Source: Mycobacterium sp. ACS4331 (GTDB lineage Bacteria; Actinomycetota; Actinomycetes; Mycobacteriales; Mycobacteriaceae). From it: a DNA stretch of 64,000 bases. The notes below the pieces were generated by a model that saw only the letters and a program-made list of their open reading frames with translations, had not been told where the DNA came from and did no database searches. Positions 44,011 through 53,056 of this stretch are shown here, piece after piece. The stretch's first letter is position 1. Each line of letters starts with the position of its first letter. The translations under genes and the position numbers were made by a program. Location of the stretch: positions 1 through 64,000 of the forward strand of contig NZ_LZHW01000001.1 of NCBI RefSeq assembly GCF_001667265.1, given 5' to 3'.

Positions 44011-45207
44011 ATGACAACGACGGATCTGCGCTGGGACCCCTTCGACCGCGGCCTGCACACCGACCCGTACTCGGTGTGGAAACGGATGCGTGACGAAGCG
44101 CCTGTCTACTACAACCCGGAACACGACTTCTACGCGCTCAGCCGGTTCGACGACGTGATGTCGGCGTCGCTGGACACCGAATCCTTCTCGTCGAATCACG
44201 GCATCATCCTCGACACGATCAGCCAAGAAGCTCTGCCCGCGCCCCAGCCGATGATCATGATGGATCCGCCGGAGCACACCTGCCTGCGGAAGATGGTCAA
44301 CCGCACGTTCTTTCGCAGCCGGATTGCCCAGCTGGAGGACCACATCCGCGGACTGTCCAAGGGCTATCTGGATCGCCACGTCGGCACCGGCGGATTCGAC
44401 TACGTACGGGACTTCGCCGCCAAGCTGCCGGTGATGGTGATCAGCTCGCTCCTCGGCCTCCCCGAGGAGGACCACGACAACCTGCGGGAGTGGTCGGATG
44501 CGCAACTGCATCGCGAGGAGGGCAGCACGGAGCTCAGCGCCGCGGGAATGGAGGCCTCGGCGAGTCTCTTCGGCTATTACCAACAGCAGATCGAACTGCG
44601 CCGCCAACACAGTACGGCCGACATCGTCAGCGATCTGATGAGCTCCGATGTCGTCTTGCCGGACGGTCAGACACGCCGGCTCGATGACGGCGAACTGCTG
44701 ATGTTCATCGCAATGATCAACGTTGCGGGCAACGAGACGGTCGCCCGGCTTCTCGGCTGGGCGGCACTGACCCTGGCGCGCAATCCGGAGCAGCGCGCGA
44801 AACTGGTGGCGGAGCCCGGATTGATCGGCGGCGCGGTGGAGGAACTGCTGCGATACGACGCGCCGTCCCCCGTCCAGGGGCGTTTCGCCCTGCGCGACAC
44901 CACCTACCACGGCACGGTGATTCCGGCCGGCGCGAAGGTGGTCCTGCTGACCGGCGCGGCGGGCCGCGACGAGCGTCAGTACGACGATCCGGACGTCTTC
45001 GACGTGACGCGAACCGGAATCCGCCACGTCAGCTTCGGACACGGCTCGCACTTCTGTCTGGGTGCTGCGCTGGCCAGGCTGGAGGCCCGGGTCGCGCTGG
45101 AGGAGACGTTGAAGCGCTTCCCTCAGTGGGGCGTCGATGAGGCCGACGTCGAGTACGTCCACACCAGCTCTGTGCGCGGCCCGGCCAGCGTCCCCATCGC
45201 GTTGTAG
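44011..45207 (+). CDS. Cytochrome P450 (class I bacterial type)
   Basis: 398 aa soluble P450. Motifs are the I-helix oxygen-activation site INVAGNETVARL (AGxxT), the K-helix ExxR in VEELLRYDAP, and the heme-thiolate loop SFGHGSHFCLGAALARLEAR. ATG 44011 is fixed by GGAGGAGG six bases upstream; an earlier ATG at 44005 abuts that site. It is followed by an intergenic stretch with a hydrolase remnant, so it is probably monocistronic. It needs a ferredoxin and a reductase from elsewhere. The substrate is unknown; such proteins in mycobacteria often hydroxylate steroids, fatty acids or terpenes. Confidence 0.93.
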   Translation: MTTTDLRWDPFDRGLHTDPYSVWKRMRDEAPVYYNPEHDFYALSRFDDVMSASLDTESFSSNHGIILDTISQEALPAPQPMIMMDPPEHTCLRKMVNRTFFRSRIAQLEDHIRGLSKGYLDRHVGTGGFDYVRDFAAKLPVMVISSLLGLPEEDHDNLREWSDAQLHREEGSTELSAAGMEASASLFGYYQQQIELRRQHSTADIVSDLMSSDVVLPDGQTRRLDDGELLMFIAMINVAGNETVARLLGWAALTLARNPEQRAKLVAEPGLIGGAVEELLRYDAPSPVQGRFALRDTTYHGTVIPAGAKVVLLTGAAGRDERQYDDPDVFDVTRTGIRHVSFGHGSHFCLGAALARLEARVALEETLKRFPQWGVDEADVEYVHTSSVRGPASVPIAL

Positions 45208-45236
45208 ACGAGTGCCAGGCTGAGGAGCCGAATCAC

Positions 45237-45338
45237 CTACAGACCACGCGTCCGCAACCAGTCCTGAATCCGTTCGGCGACGTCCCGCCGGCCCGGCTCG
45301 AGCATCCTGTCGCGCCCCATGTCGGGAAAGAACTGGGC
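45237..45338 (-). pseudogene. 3' end of an alpha/beta hydrolase gene (remnant)
   Basis: The last ~33 codons read AQFFPDMGRDRMLE and PGRRDVAERIQDWLRTRGL before a stop. This is the ending of many alpha/beta hydrolases (PDMGHDMMLE...W..VA..I..WL), but the catalytic histidine position carries Arg and the rest of the gene is absent. The remainder of the 45208-45686 gap holds no gene; it contains a stable hairpin, CGCCGCC with a four-base loop, at 45533-45550. A deletion or insertion event probably removed the body of the gene. Confidence 0.5.
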
Positions 45339-45686
45339 CTGGGTTGTGGGCTCGGTCGACGCCTGAGGGTTTCCTGGGCTGTTGCTTGGAAGTGCCTGCC
45401 TGGGTGTCGCGCTGGAAACACCCTGGCAATCGCTGGATTCGGTGAACCAGGTCGCAGCCACAGTCGTCTACGCCAGTAAGCAATTCGCGGGTCACCCAGT
45501 GACCCGAGGGGCCGCTGACCTGCGGTAGGAGTCGCCGCCACGCGGCGGCGCTGAATTGCCTCCGAAATCTCACCCATCCAAACGGGGCGCGCCTCCGAAT
45601 GACTACCGATGCACGAGTTGGGGGGCGTCCCCTGCGTCGACGTGAAGGGCAGGAAGCATGACGAACGACTCATCAGGCCACCGCCG

Positions 45687-47390
45687 ATGACGGCAGCCGA
45701 GTCACGCCCGCATTCTGCGGACCGCCGCGTGGTCGACCACATCGTCGAGCACCTGGCGGCCGCTGGGGTGGGTCACGTCTTCGGTGTGGACGGGGCGAAC
45801 ATCGAGGACCTCTACGACGCGGCCCACTTCTGTCCGGACCTCACCGCCGTGCTGGCCAAACACGAGTTCTCGGCGGCGACCATGGCCGACGGGTACAGCC
45901 GCGCCACCGCGGCGCTGGGCGTGGTCGCCGCGACCTCGGGTGGAGGTGCCCTGAACCTGGTCGCCGGGCTGGGGGAGTCATATGCGAGCCGGGTCCCGGT
46001 GCTGGCCCTGGTCGGGCAGTCACCGACCACCCTGGACGGGCTCGGCGCGTTCCAGGACACCAGCGGCCGCAACGGGGCGCTCGATGCCGAGGCCCTGTTC
46101 TCGGCGGTCTCGGTGTACTGCGGGCGGATCGTGGATCCGGAGCAGATCCTGACCGCGCTGCCCGAGGCGGTCGCCGCGGCCCGTGCCGGTGGTCCGGCGG
46201 TGCTGTTGCTGCCCAAGGACATTCAGCAGGCGACCATCCGCACCAGCGGAGCGGCGGCACTCAATGGCCACCGGCACGGTGCCGACGATCCTCAGCCGGT
46301 CCTCCGTGCTCTGGAGGACGCGGCGGGGCCGGTCACGATCATCGCCGGTGAACAGGTCGCGCGCGACGACGCCCGCGACGAGCTGGAGCGGCTCCGCGCG
46401 GCGCTGGGCGCCCGGGTCGCGACGGTGCCCGACGCGAAAGACGTCAGCTGCTCGGCTGCCCTCGGCGTGACCGGGGTGATGGGCCATCCCGGGGTCGCCG
46501 ACGCGGTCCGCGCCGGTGCGGTGTGCCTTCTGGTGGGCACCCGCCTGCCCGTCACCGCCCGCGCCGGTCTGGACGCGGCGCTGCGAGAGACCCGCACCCT
46601 GTCGATCGGGTCCTCCGTTCCGTATCCGCCGGCGGTTCACGTGCATTCCGACGATCTTCGAACCTCACTGGCCGAGCTGACTGTTCGGCTCACGAAACGT
46701 CCACGGTGGGCAGGCGCGCCCGTCGACTCGAGCCCCCCCATAGAGTTGACGCCGCCCACCCACCGTGGCCCCGGTATCCGGTATCGCGACGCGATCGCCG
46801 CACTCGACGCGGTGCTGCCCGACGACGCCGACATCGTGGTCGACGCCGGAAACTCCGGCGCGGCGGCGATCCACCACCTGTCGGCCCGGCCGACGGGCCG
46901 GTTCCTGGTGGCGCTCGGCATGGGCGGTATGGGCTACAGCTTCGGCGCCGGCATCGGGGTGGCGTTCGCGCGGCGGAACCGGACTGTGATCGTGGCCGGC
47001 GACGGGTCGTTCTTCATGCACGGCCTCGAGCTGCACACCGCCATCCAGCACCGGCTGCCCGTCACGCTGGTGCTGTTCAACAACAACGCCCACGCGATGT
47101 GCGTGACCCGCGAAAAGCTCTACTACGACGGCATATACAGCTACAACCGCTTCACGCCCAGCAGCCTCGGCGCCGGCCTGGCCGCGATGTTCCCCGGCCT
47201 GCCCGCGGTCGACGTCACCGACCCCGACGCGCTGGCGCCGGCGCTGTGGGCCGCGCTGGACGCCGACGGCCCGTCCGTGGTGAGCATCGACTGCGTCGCC
47301 GACGAGATGCCGCCGTTTGCACCATTTCTCGAGAACAACCGTGTTCCAAACCACCACCAGGAGGAGACCGATGTCATTGCCCGCACTTGA
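45687..47390 (+). CDS. Thiamine-diphosphate-dependent enzyme (acetolactate synthase / decarboxylase-like)
   Basis: 567 aa with the three-domain layout of POX/AHAS enzymes. The activating glutamate is in VLAKHEFSAATMADGYSRAT. The C-terminal ThDP/Mg site is GDGSFFMHGLELHTAIQHR and ends LVLFNNNAHAM. The central FAD-type domain looks degenerate, as in non-FAD decarboxylases. It could decarboxylate a 2-oxo acid or form an acyloin. ATG 45687 is chosen; the frame stays open to 45609, and neither start has a clear ribosome binding site. It is the first gene of a coupled seven-gene set and overlaps the next gene by 20 bases. The exact substrate is unknown. Confidence 0.88.
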   Translation: MTAAESRPHSADRRVVDHIVEHLAAAGVGHVFGVDGANIEDLYDAAHFCPDLTAVLAKHEFSAATMADGYSRATAALGVVAATSGGGALNLVAGLGESYASRVPVLALVGQSPTTLDGLGAFQDTSGRNGALDAEALFSAVSVYCGRIVDPEQILTALPEAVAAARAGGPAVLLLPKDIQQATIRTSGAAALNGHRHGADDPQPVLRALEDAAGPVTIIAGEQVARDDARDELERLRAALGARVATVPDAKDVSCSAALGVTGVMGHPGVADAVRAGAVCLLVGTRLPVTARAGLDAALRETRTLSIGSSVPYPPAVHVHSDDLRTSLAELTVRLTKRPRWAGAPVDSSPPIELTPPTHRGPGIRYRDAIAALDAVLPDDADIVVDAGNSGAAAIHHLSARPTGRFLVALGMGGMGYSFGAGIGVAFARRNRTVIVAGDGSFFMHGLELHTAIQHRLPVTLVLFNNNAHAMCVTREKLYYDGIYSYNRFTPSSLGAGLAAMFPGLPAVDVTDPDALAPALWAALDADGPSVVSIDCVADEMPPFAPFLENNRVPNHHQEETDVIART

Positions 47391-48048
47391 GGATATCGCC
47401 GCCCACCGGCTCGACCGAGAGGAGGTGACAGGCCCGATCGAGGGCGTGATCCGCATCGAAACGTCGCCGCGGGAGGCGGCCACACCGATCATCATGGAGA
47501 TGATGCGGTCGGTGTATCCGCATGACGAGGTGTTCGGCCCGTACTGCACCGTCAACGAGTACATCGACTGTCCGCCCGACGAGCTCTACGACTACCTGGC
47601 CGACACCCGCAGCCTGGAGGAGTGGACCTACAGTCTGCGCGGGTTCACCCCGACCGAGGAGGACGGGCTGTGGCTGGCCTACGACAGGCTGGGCTCGGAG
47701 ACCGAAATCTACACCCGCACAGTGGCTCAGCCCGAGGCGCGCACCGTCGACTACCACTGCGCCTGGGATCAGGGCAGGCACCTGTGGATGATCTACCTGA
47801 TGCGTGTCGTCGACGCGCAGGTGGTGCTCGACAAGCCCGGTTCGGTGGTGCTGTGGACCAACTGCCACCACCCGTTCTACGACCACAACCCGTATCCGGA
47901 GACGGCGCCGCCGCAACGGCCGGTGTGGGTGGGTGACTTCTGGGACATGTTCGGTGCCGGCCACCGGCTGGAACTGCTGAATCTGAAGGCGATCGCCGAA
48001 TACCGCCACCGCAACGGGCTGCCCGTCAAGCCCGACTGGATGAGATGA
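47371..48048 (+). CDS. START/SRPBCC-like protein of the biosynthetic operon
   Basis: 225 aa. Residues ~60-170 look like a helix-grip SRPBCC fold (EYIDCPPDELYDYLADTRSL, EEWTYSLRGFTP), the type used by polyketide cyclases and lipid-binding proteins. Family assignment rests on pattern only. AGGAGGAG five bases before the ATG is a strong ribosome binding site, lying inside the end of the upstream gene. His- and Asp-rich segments (NCHHPFYDHNPYPE) could bind metal. Its place between a ThDP enzyme and a KAS III-like enzyme suggests that it holds or cyclises an intermediate. Confidence 0.7.
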   Translation: MSLPALEDIAAHRLDREEVTGPIEGVIRIETSPREAATPIIMEMMRSVYPHDEVFGPYCTVNEYIDCPPDELYDYLADTRSLEEWTYSLRGFTPTEEDGLWLAYDRLGSETEIYTRTVAQPEARTVDYHCAWDQGRHLWMIYLMRVVDAQVVLDKPGSVVLWTNCHHPFYDHNPYPETAPPQRPVWVGDFWDMFGAGHRLELLNLKAIAEYRHRNGLPVKPDWMR

Positions 48049-49064
48049 GAACTCCTATGACCGTCAGCCTGATCGATGTGTCCACCTACCTGCCCGGCGA
48101 TCCGGTGCCCGCGGAGCATTACGCGCAGTACGCCGAATCCGATGAGCTGCGGGACAATCTGATGTTCCGGGCCCCGAAGTTCCGTCATCACGTCGCGCCG
48201 GACGAGACGGCCACCGACATGGTGGAGCGGGCCGCCGCCGGTCTGCTGGACCGCCATGGACCCGACGCCCTCGCCGACGTCGACGTGCTGATCACCCACA
48301 CCCAGATGCCCGACATGCCGTTCTACGGCGGCGGCGGCGCGGTGGCCCATCGGTTGGGCATGAACCCCAGCTGGGTGATCGACCTGCACAACGGGGGCTG
48401 CGCGGCCTTCGTGTTGGGCCTGAAGACGGCGGCCGCCCTGCTTGAGGGTGGCCAGGGCCGCTCCGCGTTGATCGCGGTGGCGCAGAATGCCGCCGGGCAG
48501 ATCTTCGACCAGCCCACAGTGCGCCGCAAGGCCCAGGCGGCGGTTCCGGGGGATGGCGCCGCGGTCGGTCTGGTGACCCTGTCGGACCAGTCGCCGATCC
48601 TGGACACCGAGTGCCGCACCTACGGCGAGTATGCGGGTGAGATGACCATCGCGGTGGACCCGCCGCGCAAGTGGTGGCAGCCCGGCACCGGCGAGGGGTA
48701 CATCGGCTTCACCGAGAGCAAGATCACCAAGGTGCTGGCCCGCGGCAACCGCCAGGTGCCTGAGGTCGCCTACGCGGTCTGTGATCGAATCGGGGTGAAG
48801 CCCAGGGACATAGACCTTTTGGTGACCAATCAGCCGAACCGGGCGTTCCTGCGCAACTGGCGCGAGGCGCTGGAACTGCCCAAGGAGAGGCACCGCGACA
48901 CGTTCGACGACTGCGGCAACCTGTTCGCCGCCGGCATTCCGGTCAACCTGGACCGTGCGATCACCGAGGGCCAGGTCAAGAAGGGCGACGTGGTGATGAT
49001 GGCGGCCTTCGCCCACGCCGGGGACTTCGCCGGTGCCGCCGCGGTGAGGTGGGGCGGCCGATGA
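48045..49064 (+). CDS. KAS III-like ketosynthase/acyltransferase with catalytic His replaced by Asn
   Basis: 339 aa FabH-fold protein. The nucleophile Cys is in DLHNGGCAAFVLGL (about residue 119). The second catalytic motif, normally HQAN, reads NQPN in LLVTNQPNRAF (Asn at about 262), and the third Asn is kept in DCGNLFAAGIPVNLDRA. Without His, decarboxylative condensation should be impaired, so it may act as an acyltransferase or use another chemistry. The first ATG overlaps the upstream stop (ATGA), like its neighbours; ATG 48057 is an alternative. It overlaps the aminotransferase gene by four bases. Confidence 0.88.
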   Translation: MRTPMTVSLIDVSTYLPGDPVPAEHYAQYAESDELRDNLMFRAPKFRHHVAPDETATDMVERAAAGLLDRHGPDALADVDVLITHTQMPDMPFYGGGGAVAHRLGMNPSWVIDLHNGGCAAFVLGLKTAAALLEGGQGRSALIAVAQNAAGQIFDQPTVRRKAQAAVPGDGAAVGLVTLSDQSPILDTECRTYGEYAGEMTIAVDPPRKWWQPGTGEGYIGFTESKITKVLARGNRQVPEVAYAVCDRIGVKPRDIDLLVTNQPNRAFLRNWREALELPKERHRDTFDDCGNLFAAGIPVNLDRAITEGQVKKGDVVMMAAFAHAGDFAGAAAVRWGGR

Positions 49065-50116
49065 CCGCCGCGCTGTCCTCGGGCCACTCGCCGCATGGTC
49101 TGCCGATGCGACTTCCCGACGCGGAGGATCCGCTGGCGCTGTCGCTCAACGAGAACCCGTTCGCTCCGCTGCCCTCGGTTCGGGCCGCCATGGTTCGGGC
49201 CGTCGACTCGGTCAACCGCTATCCCGAATTCCTGCCCGAACGGTTCCGCCGGCTGATCGCCGGCCACCTCGGACTCGAGGAGGAGCAGATCATCGTCGGC
49301 GCCGGAGCCACCGGCGTCGTCATGCAGGTGCTCCAGTCGGTCACCCGGCCCGGCGACCGGATCGTCATGGCGGCACCGACATTCGACGGCTATCCGATCT
49401 TCGCGCAGATGGCCCGACTGCGCGCTGTCGCGGTGCCGCTGGACGAGCGGGGACACCACGACCTCGACGCCATGGCCGATGCGGCCGCGGACGCGCACGT
49501 CGTGGTGGTCTGCCGGCCGCACAACCCCACCGGCACGGTGACACCCACCGAGGATCTGCTGCGCTTCCTGCAGCGCATCGGTTCCGGCACCACGGTGCTG
49601 CTCGACGAGGCGTACATCGAGTTCGTGTCGGCCCGGCACCGCATCAACCCCCAGTTCCTGGTCCGGCGTTTCCCGAATGTCGTTGTGGTGCGGACGTTCT
49701 CAAAGGCCTACGGGCTGGCCGGCATCCGCACCGGTTACGGCATCTGCTCACCGGCGATGGGCCGGTCACTGTGGTCCATGCAGCTGCCGTTCGGGGCCAC
49801 CGTCGCGAGCCTGGCCGCGGTCTCGGCGTCGTTCGAGGCCGAAGCCCAGCTGCGCCGCCGGATCTGCCGGATCACCGCGGAGCGCGACCGGCTGCGCGCG
49901 CGGCTGTCGGGCATCGGTGTCTGGAGCGCGGACACCCACGCCAATTTCGTCTACCTGCCCGCCGACGGGCAGCGCTGGCCCGAAGTGTTCGACGGGACGG
50001 GCCCGCGGGTGCGCACCTACCCGGACGGCAGCGCGCGGATCACCGTCGGCAACCGGCGATCCACCGAGGCGGTCCTGGCGAGCATCGCCGCGAAGCGACC
50101 GTCGGGTCCGGCATGA
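49061..50116 (+). CDS. HisC-like class I/II aminotransferase
   Basis: 351 aa PLP enzyme. Key residues are N155 in CRPHNPTGTV, D182 and Y185 in LLDEAYIEFV, and the Schiff-base K215 in TFSKAYGLAGIRTGYG, followed by conserved arginines. It is shaped like histidinol-phosphate or aromatic aminotransferase but lies in a non-histidine operon, so it likely transaminates a pathway-specific 2-oxo acid or amino acid. Both ends overlap neighbours by four bases (ATGA), a sign of tight coupling with the KAS III-like and P450 genes. Confidence 0.9.
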   Translation: MTAALSSGHSPHGLPMRLPDAEDPLALSLNENPFAPLPSVRAAMVRAVDSVNRYPEFLPERFRRLIAGHLGLEEEQIIVGAGATGVVMQVLQSVTRPGDRIVMAAPTFDGYPIFAQMARLRAVAVPLDERGHHDLDAMADAAADAHVVVVCRPHNPTGTVTPTEDLLRFLQRIGSGTTVLLDEAYIEFVSARHRINPQFLVRRFPNVVVVRTFSKAYGLAGIRTGYGICSPAMGRSLWSMQLPFGATVASLAAVSASFEAEAQLRRRICRITAERDRLRARLSGIGVWSADTHANFVYLPADGQRWPEVFDGTGPRVRTYPDGSARITVGNRRSTEAVLASIAAKRPSGPA

Positions 50117-51450
50117 CGGCCACACTGGAGCGGCCGTCGAGCCCACGCTTCCGGCTTCTGCACAAGATCGGCGCGTGGTACGACGCGGAGGCGTACTTTC
50201 GCCGACGGGCCAAGAGCGGCAGGGCATTCACGATGCCCATCCCGGGTTTCGGTGATGTCCTGTTCGCGGCCAAGCCCGCCCACATCCGCGAGTTCCTCAA
50301 GATCCCGGTGTCCTCGTTCACACCGCCCATGCCCAACCCGGTCGAGCCGGTCGTCGGTGACGGCTCGATCATTCTGCTCGACGGGGTCCGGCATAAGCAG
50401 GAGCGGGCCCGCTTCCTGCCCGCCCTGCACCATGACCGCATTCGGCGGTATTCGGGGCTGATGGTTGAGGCTGCGTTGGACGAGGTCGCGACGTGGCGAC
50501 CCGGCATGATGATCGACACCCGCGACGCGGCGCAGTCGATCACGCTGCAGATCATCGTCCAGGCGGTGTTCGGCATTGAGGACCGTCAGCTGCGCGACCG
50601 CTACGTCACGGTCGTCAAGGCGATGATGCGCGACTATGTCGCCCCGTTCATGTTCTTCCCCGCGCTTCGCCGCGCCCCGTTCGGGCTGGGACCGTGGCGG
50701 CGTTTCTCGGCCCGCCGGGTGGAGCTGGATGCCATGCTGGCGGAACAGATTTCGCATCGCAGGCGGGTCGGCTCGGCGGGTCGCGACGACGTGCTGAGCG
50801 TGTTGATGACCGACGACGACGGGGCCGGGCGCAGCGACGACGACGTGCGCCAGCAGCTGCGCACCCTGCTGGTCTCCGGTCACGAGACGTCAGCGACCAC
50901 ACTGGCGTGGGCGCTGTATCACGTGCACGCCGACGAGAAGGTCCGCAGGAAGCTGCTCGACGAACTCGCCGACAGGCCCAGTGCGGAGGAGCTGCCGAAG
51001 CTGCCGTACCTGAGCGCGGTGATCGCCGAAACGCTGCGGGTGCATCCGACGGTGTCGATCGTCGTCAGGCAGCTGACCTGCCCGGTGACCACATGGCAGA
51101 CCGAACGGTCGCCGGGGGACGTGATCGGGGTGGCGCTGCCCGCGCTGCACGCCGACCCGCACGTCTGGCCGGACCCGGGCACCTTCGACCCGGAGCGGTT
51201 CCTGGCCCGCCGCCCGTCGCCGACGGAGTACTCCCCGTTCGGGTACGGGCACCGGCGCTGCCCGGGATCGTCGTTCGCGGCCCTCGAGTTGGCCATCGCG
51301 TTGGGAACCATCCTGACCAACGTCGAGCTGCGGATTCCCGCGGATCGGCGGCGGGCCAGGCTGCCCCGATCCATCCCGCGCGGGGTGGCCGCCGTCCCCA
51401 GCCGTCCGATCACGCTTGAAGTCGTCCGCACACTCCAGGAAGGTTCGTAA
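50113..51450 (+). CDS. Cytochrome P450 of the biosynthetic operon
   Basis: 445 aa, of the longer type similar to CYP110/CYP135-like proteins. The I-helix reads LLVSGHETSATTLAWAL, ExxR is in VIAETLRVHP, and the heme loop is YSPFGYGHRRCPGSSFAALE. The start overlaps the aminotransferase stop by four bases. It presumably oxidises an intermediate made by the upstream enzymes and precedes an O-methyltransferase, an order that would suit hydroxylation followed by methylation. Confidence 0.92.
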   Translation: MTATLERPSSPRFRLLHKIGAWYDAEAYFRRRAKSGRAFTMPIPGFGDVLFAAKPAHIREFLKIPVSSFTPPMPNPVEPVVGDGSIILLDGVRHKQERARFLPALHHDRIRRYSGLMVEAALDEVATWRPGMMIDTRDAAQSITLQIIVQAVFGIEDRQLRDRYVTVVKAMMRDYVAPFMFFPALRRAPFGLGPWRRFSARRVELDAMLAEQISHRRRVGSAGRDDVLSVLMTDDDGAGRSDDDVRQQLRTLLVSGHETSATTLAWALYHVHADEKVRRKLLDELADRPSAEELPKLPYLSAVIAETLRVHPTVSIVVRQLTCPVTTWQTERSPGDVIGVALPALHADPHVWPDPGTFDPERFLARRPSPTEYSPFGYGHRRCPGSSFAALELAIALGTILTNVELRIPADRRRARLPRSIPRGVAAVPSRPITLEVVRTLQEGS

Positions 51451-52209
51451 GTGATGAAGTTCAAGGAGCGGGTTCCGCTGCTGCGATGGTCGTTCTGGAG
51501 GATGGCCGCCTCTCAGGGCCGTCTCGCGTCCGTCGGGCAGGTTGGTGATGGTCGAGAGGCCGCCGTGGTCGAGTACGTCCTGCGCAATGCCCGCCGGGGC
51601 GACATCCAGAGCGTGCTCGACACGATCGACCGGTTCGCCTACACCGAGTCGTTTCTGATCAACGTCGGTGACGAGAAGGGCAGGCTGCTCGACACCGCGG
51701 TGCGGCGCGCGAACCCGGCCCTGGCGCTGGAATTGGGCACCTACTGCGGCTACGGCGCCCTGCGCATCGCCGCGGCCGCGCCGCAGGCCCGGGTGTACTC
51801 GATCGAGATGGCCGCGGCGAATGCCGCCAACGCCCGGCGGATCTGGGAGCATGCCGGCGTGACGGATCGGGTCACGTGCGTGGTGGGCACCATCGGTGAC
51901 GGCGGGACGACGCTCGATGCGCTGGCCGCCGAGCACGGCTTCGGCGCCGGCTGCCTCGACTTCCTGTTCCTCGACCACGACAAGAACGCTTACCTCGGTG
52001 ACCTGCACAGCATCACCTCGCGGGGGTGGCTGCACCCGGGGACGATCGTCGTCGCCGACAATGTGAGGATTCCGGGGTCACCGGAGTACCGTGCCTACAT
52101 GCGCCAGCAACAGGGCCGCACCTGGCAGACCGTCGAGCACAAGACCCATGGGGAGTACGGATCGGTGATCCCCGATCTTGTGCTCGAGTCGGAGTACCGC
52201 GGCGAATAG
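51451..52209 (+). CDS. Catechol-type O-methyltransferase
   Basis: 252 aa class I SAM-dependent methyltransferase resembling animal COMT. The SAM site is LALELGTYCGYGALRIAAAA. The Mg2+/catechol residues are in FLFLDHDKNAYLGDL and IVVADNVRIPGSPEY (Asp, Asp, Asn triad). An N-terminal hydrophobic/aromatic helix (LLRWSFWRMAA) may be a lid. GTG 51451 has AGGAAGG seven bases upstream; ATG 51454 is next to it. It ends directly before the nitroreductase-like gene. A vicinal-diol or catechol-like substrate is inferred from the family. Confidence 0.88.
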   Translation: MMKFKERVPLLRWSFWRMAASQGRLASVGQVGDGREAAVVEYVLRNARRGDIQSVLDTIDRFAYTESFLINVGDEKGRLLDTAVRRANPALALELGTYCGYGALRIAAAAPQARVYSIEMAAANAANARRIWEHAGVTDRVTCVVGTIGDGGTTLDALAAEHGFGAGCLDFLFLDHDKNAYLGDLHSITSRGWLHPGTIVVADNVRIPGSPEYRAYMRQQQGRTWQTVEHKTHGEYGSVIPDLVLESEYRGE

Positions 52210-53049
52210 ATGGCAGGCCTTCCCGACACAGCCACGCTGGAGCGGGCGTTGGACACGGCCGCGCGGGCGCCGTCCGCGCAGAACTCCCAGCCGTGGCTTT
52301 GGCGAGTCAGCCCCGAGGGCGTGCACCTGTATGCGAACCGCGGTCGCCAGCTCGGCGACACCGACGCCGACCGGCGTGACGTCCTGCTCAGCTGCGGTGC
52401 GGTGCTGGATCACTGCGTGGTCGCGTTGGCGGCCCACGGCTGGCAGACGCGGCTGCACCGGTTCCCGGACTCCGCCGACCGCGACCATCTGGCCCTGATC
52501 GAGGTGATCGAGGCCCCGGCCACCGAACCCAGCACGGAGCTGGCCGGCGCCATTCCGCTGCGGCGTGCCGACCGCCGCGCGTACCGGGCGGACCCGATCC
52601 CGCCCGGCACGCTGGAACTGCTCGCCGTGCGGGCGGCCCGGCGCGAGGTCACTCTCGGTGTGGTGCCCGTCGCCAGGTGGGCGCGCCGGAGCGACGACGA
52701 CGGCGTGGTGCTGCGTTATGGCGGGGACGTCGCGGAGGCCGCCGCCGACGCCGATGGGGTGCTGCTGGTGCTGGGCACCGAGGCCGACGACGACGTGTCG
52801 CGGCTGCGGGCGGGGGAGACCCTGAGCCGACTTCTGTTGTCCGCCACCGCATTGGGGTTGGCCAACTGTCCGCTGACCGATCCGCTGAAGCAGACCCGGG
52901 ACAGGCTGGCGCTCGCGGCGGAGGTGTTCGACGGTGACGCGTACCCGCAGGCATTGATGCGGTTGGGGCACGCGCCCGCCGATCCGCTGCCGGTGGTCGA
53001 GCGGTTGTCGGTGGCCGAGACGACCACCTGGGACAGCGGCGTCCGGTGA
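52210..53049 (+). CDS. Nitroreductase-like flavoprotein (Acg/Rv3131-type)
   Basis: 279 aa. It has the Acg-family start APSAQNSQPWLWRV and the C-terminal GETLSRLLLSATALGLANCP, then PQALMRLGHAP. It is shorter than the mycobacterial dormancy-linked Acg proteins (~330 aa). FMN binding is expected; in Acg itself catalysis is absent, so an enzyme role is not assured. The ATG follows the O-methyltransferase stop with no gap, so it is the last gene of the operon. A nested palindrome follows its stop. Confidence 0.8.
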   Translation: MAGLPDTATLERALDTAARAPSAQNSQPWLWRVSPEGVHLYANRGRQLGDTDADRRDVLLSCGAVLDHCVVALAAHGWQTRLHRFPDSADRDHLALIEVIEAPATEPSTELAGAIPLRRADRRAYRADPIPPGTLELLAVRAARREVTLGVVPVARWARRSDDDGVVLRYGGDVAEAAADADGVLLVLGTEADDDVSRLRAGETLSRLLLSATALGLANCPLTDPLKQTRDRLALAAEVFDGDAYPQALMRLGHAPADPLPVVERLSVAETTTWDSGVR

Positions 53050-53056
53050 CGCCGCC

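Noticed and set aside
45687..53049. Phosphonate biosynthesis (ThDP decarboxylase plus aminotransferase)
   Set aside because: No PEP mutase gene, which every known phosphonate pathway needs.
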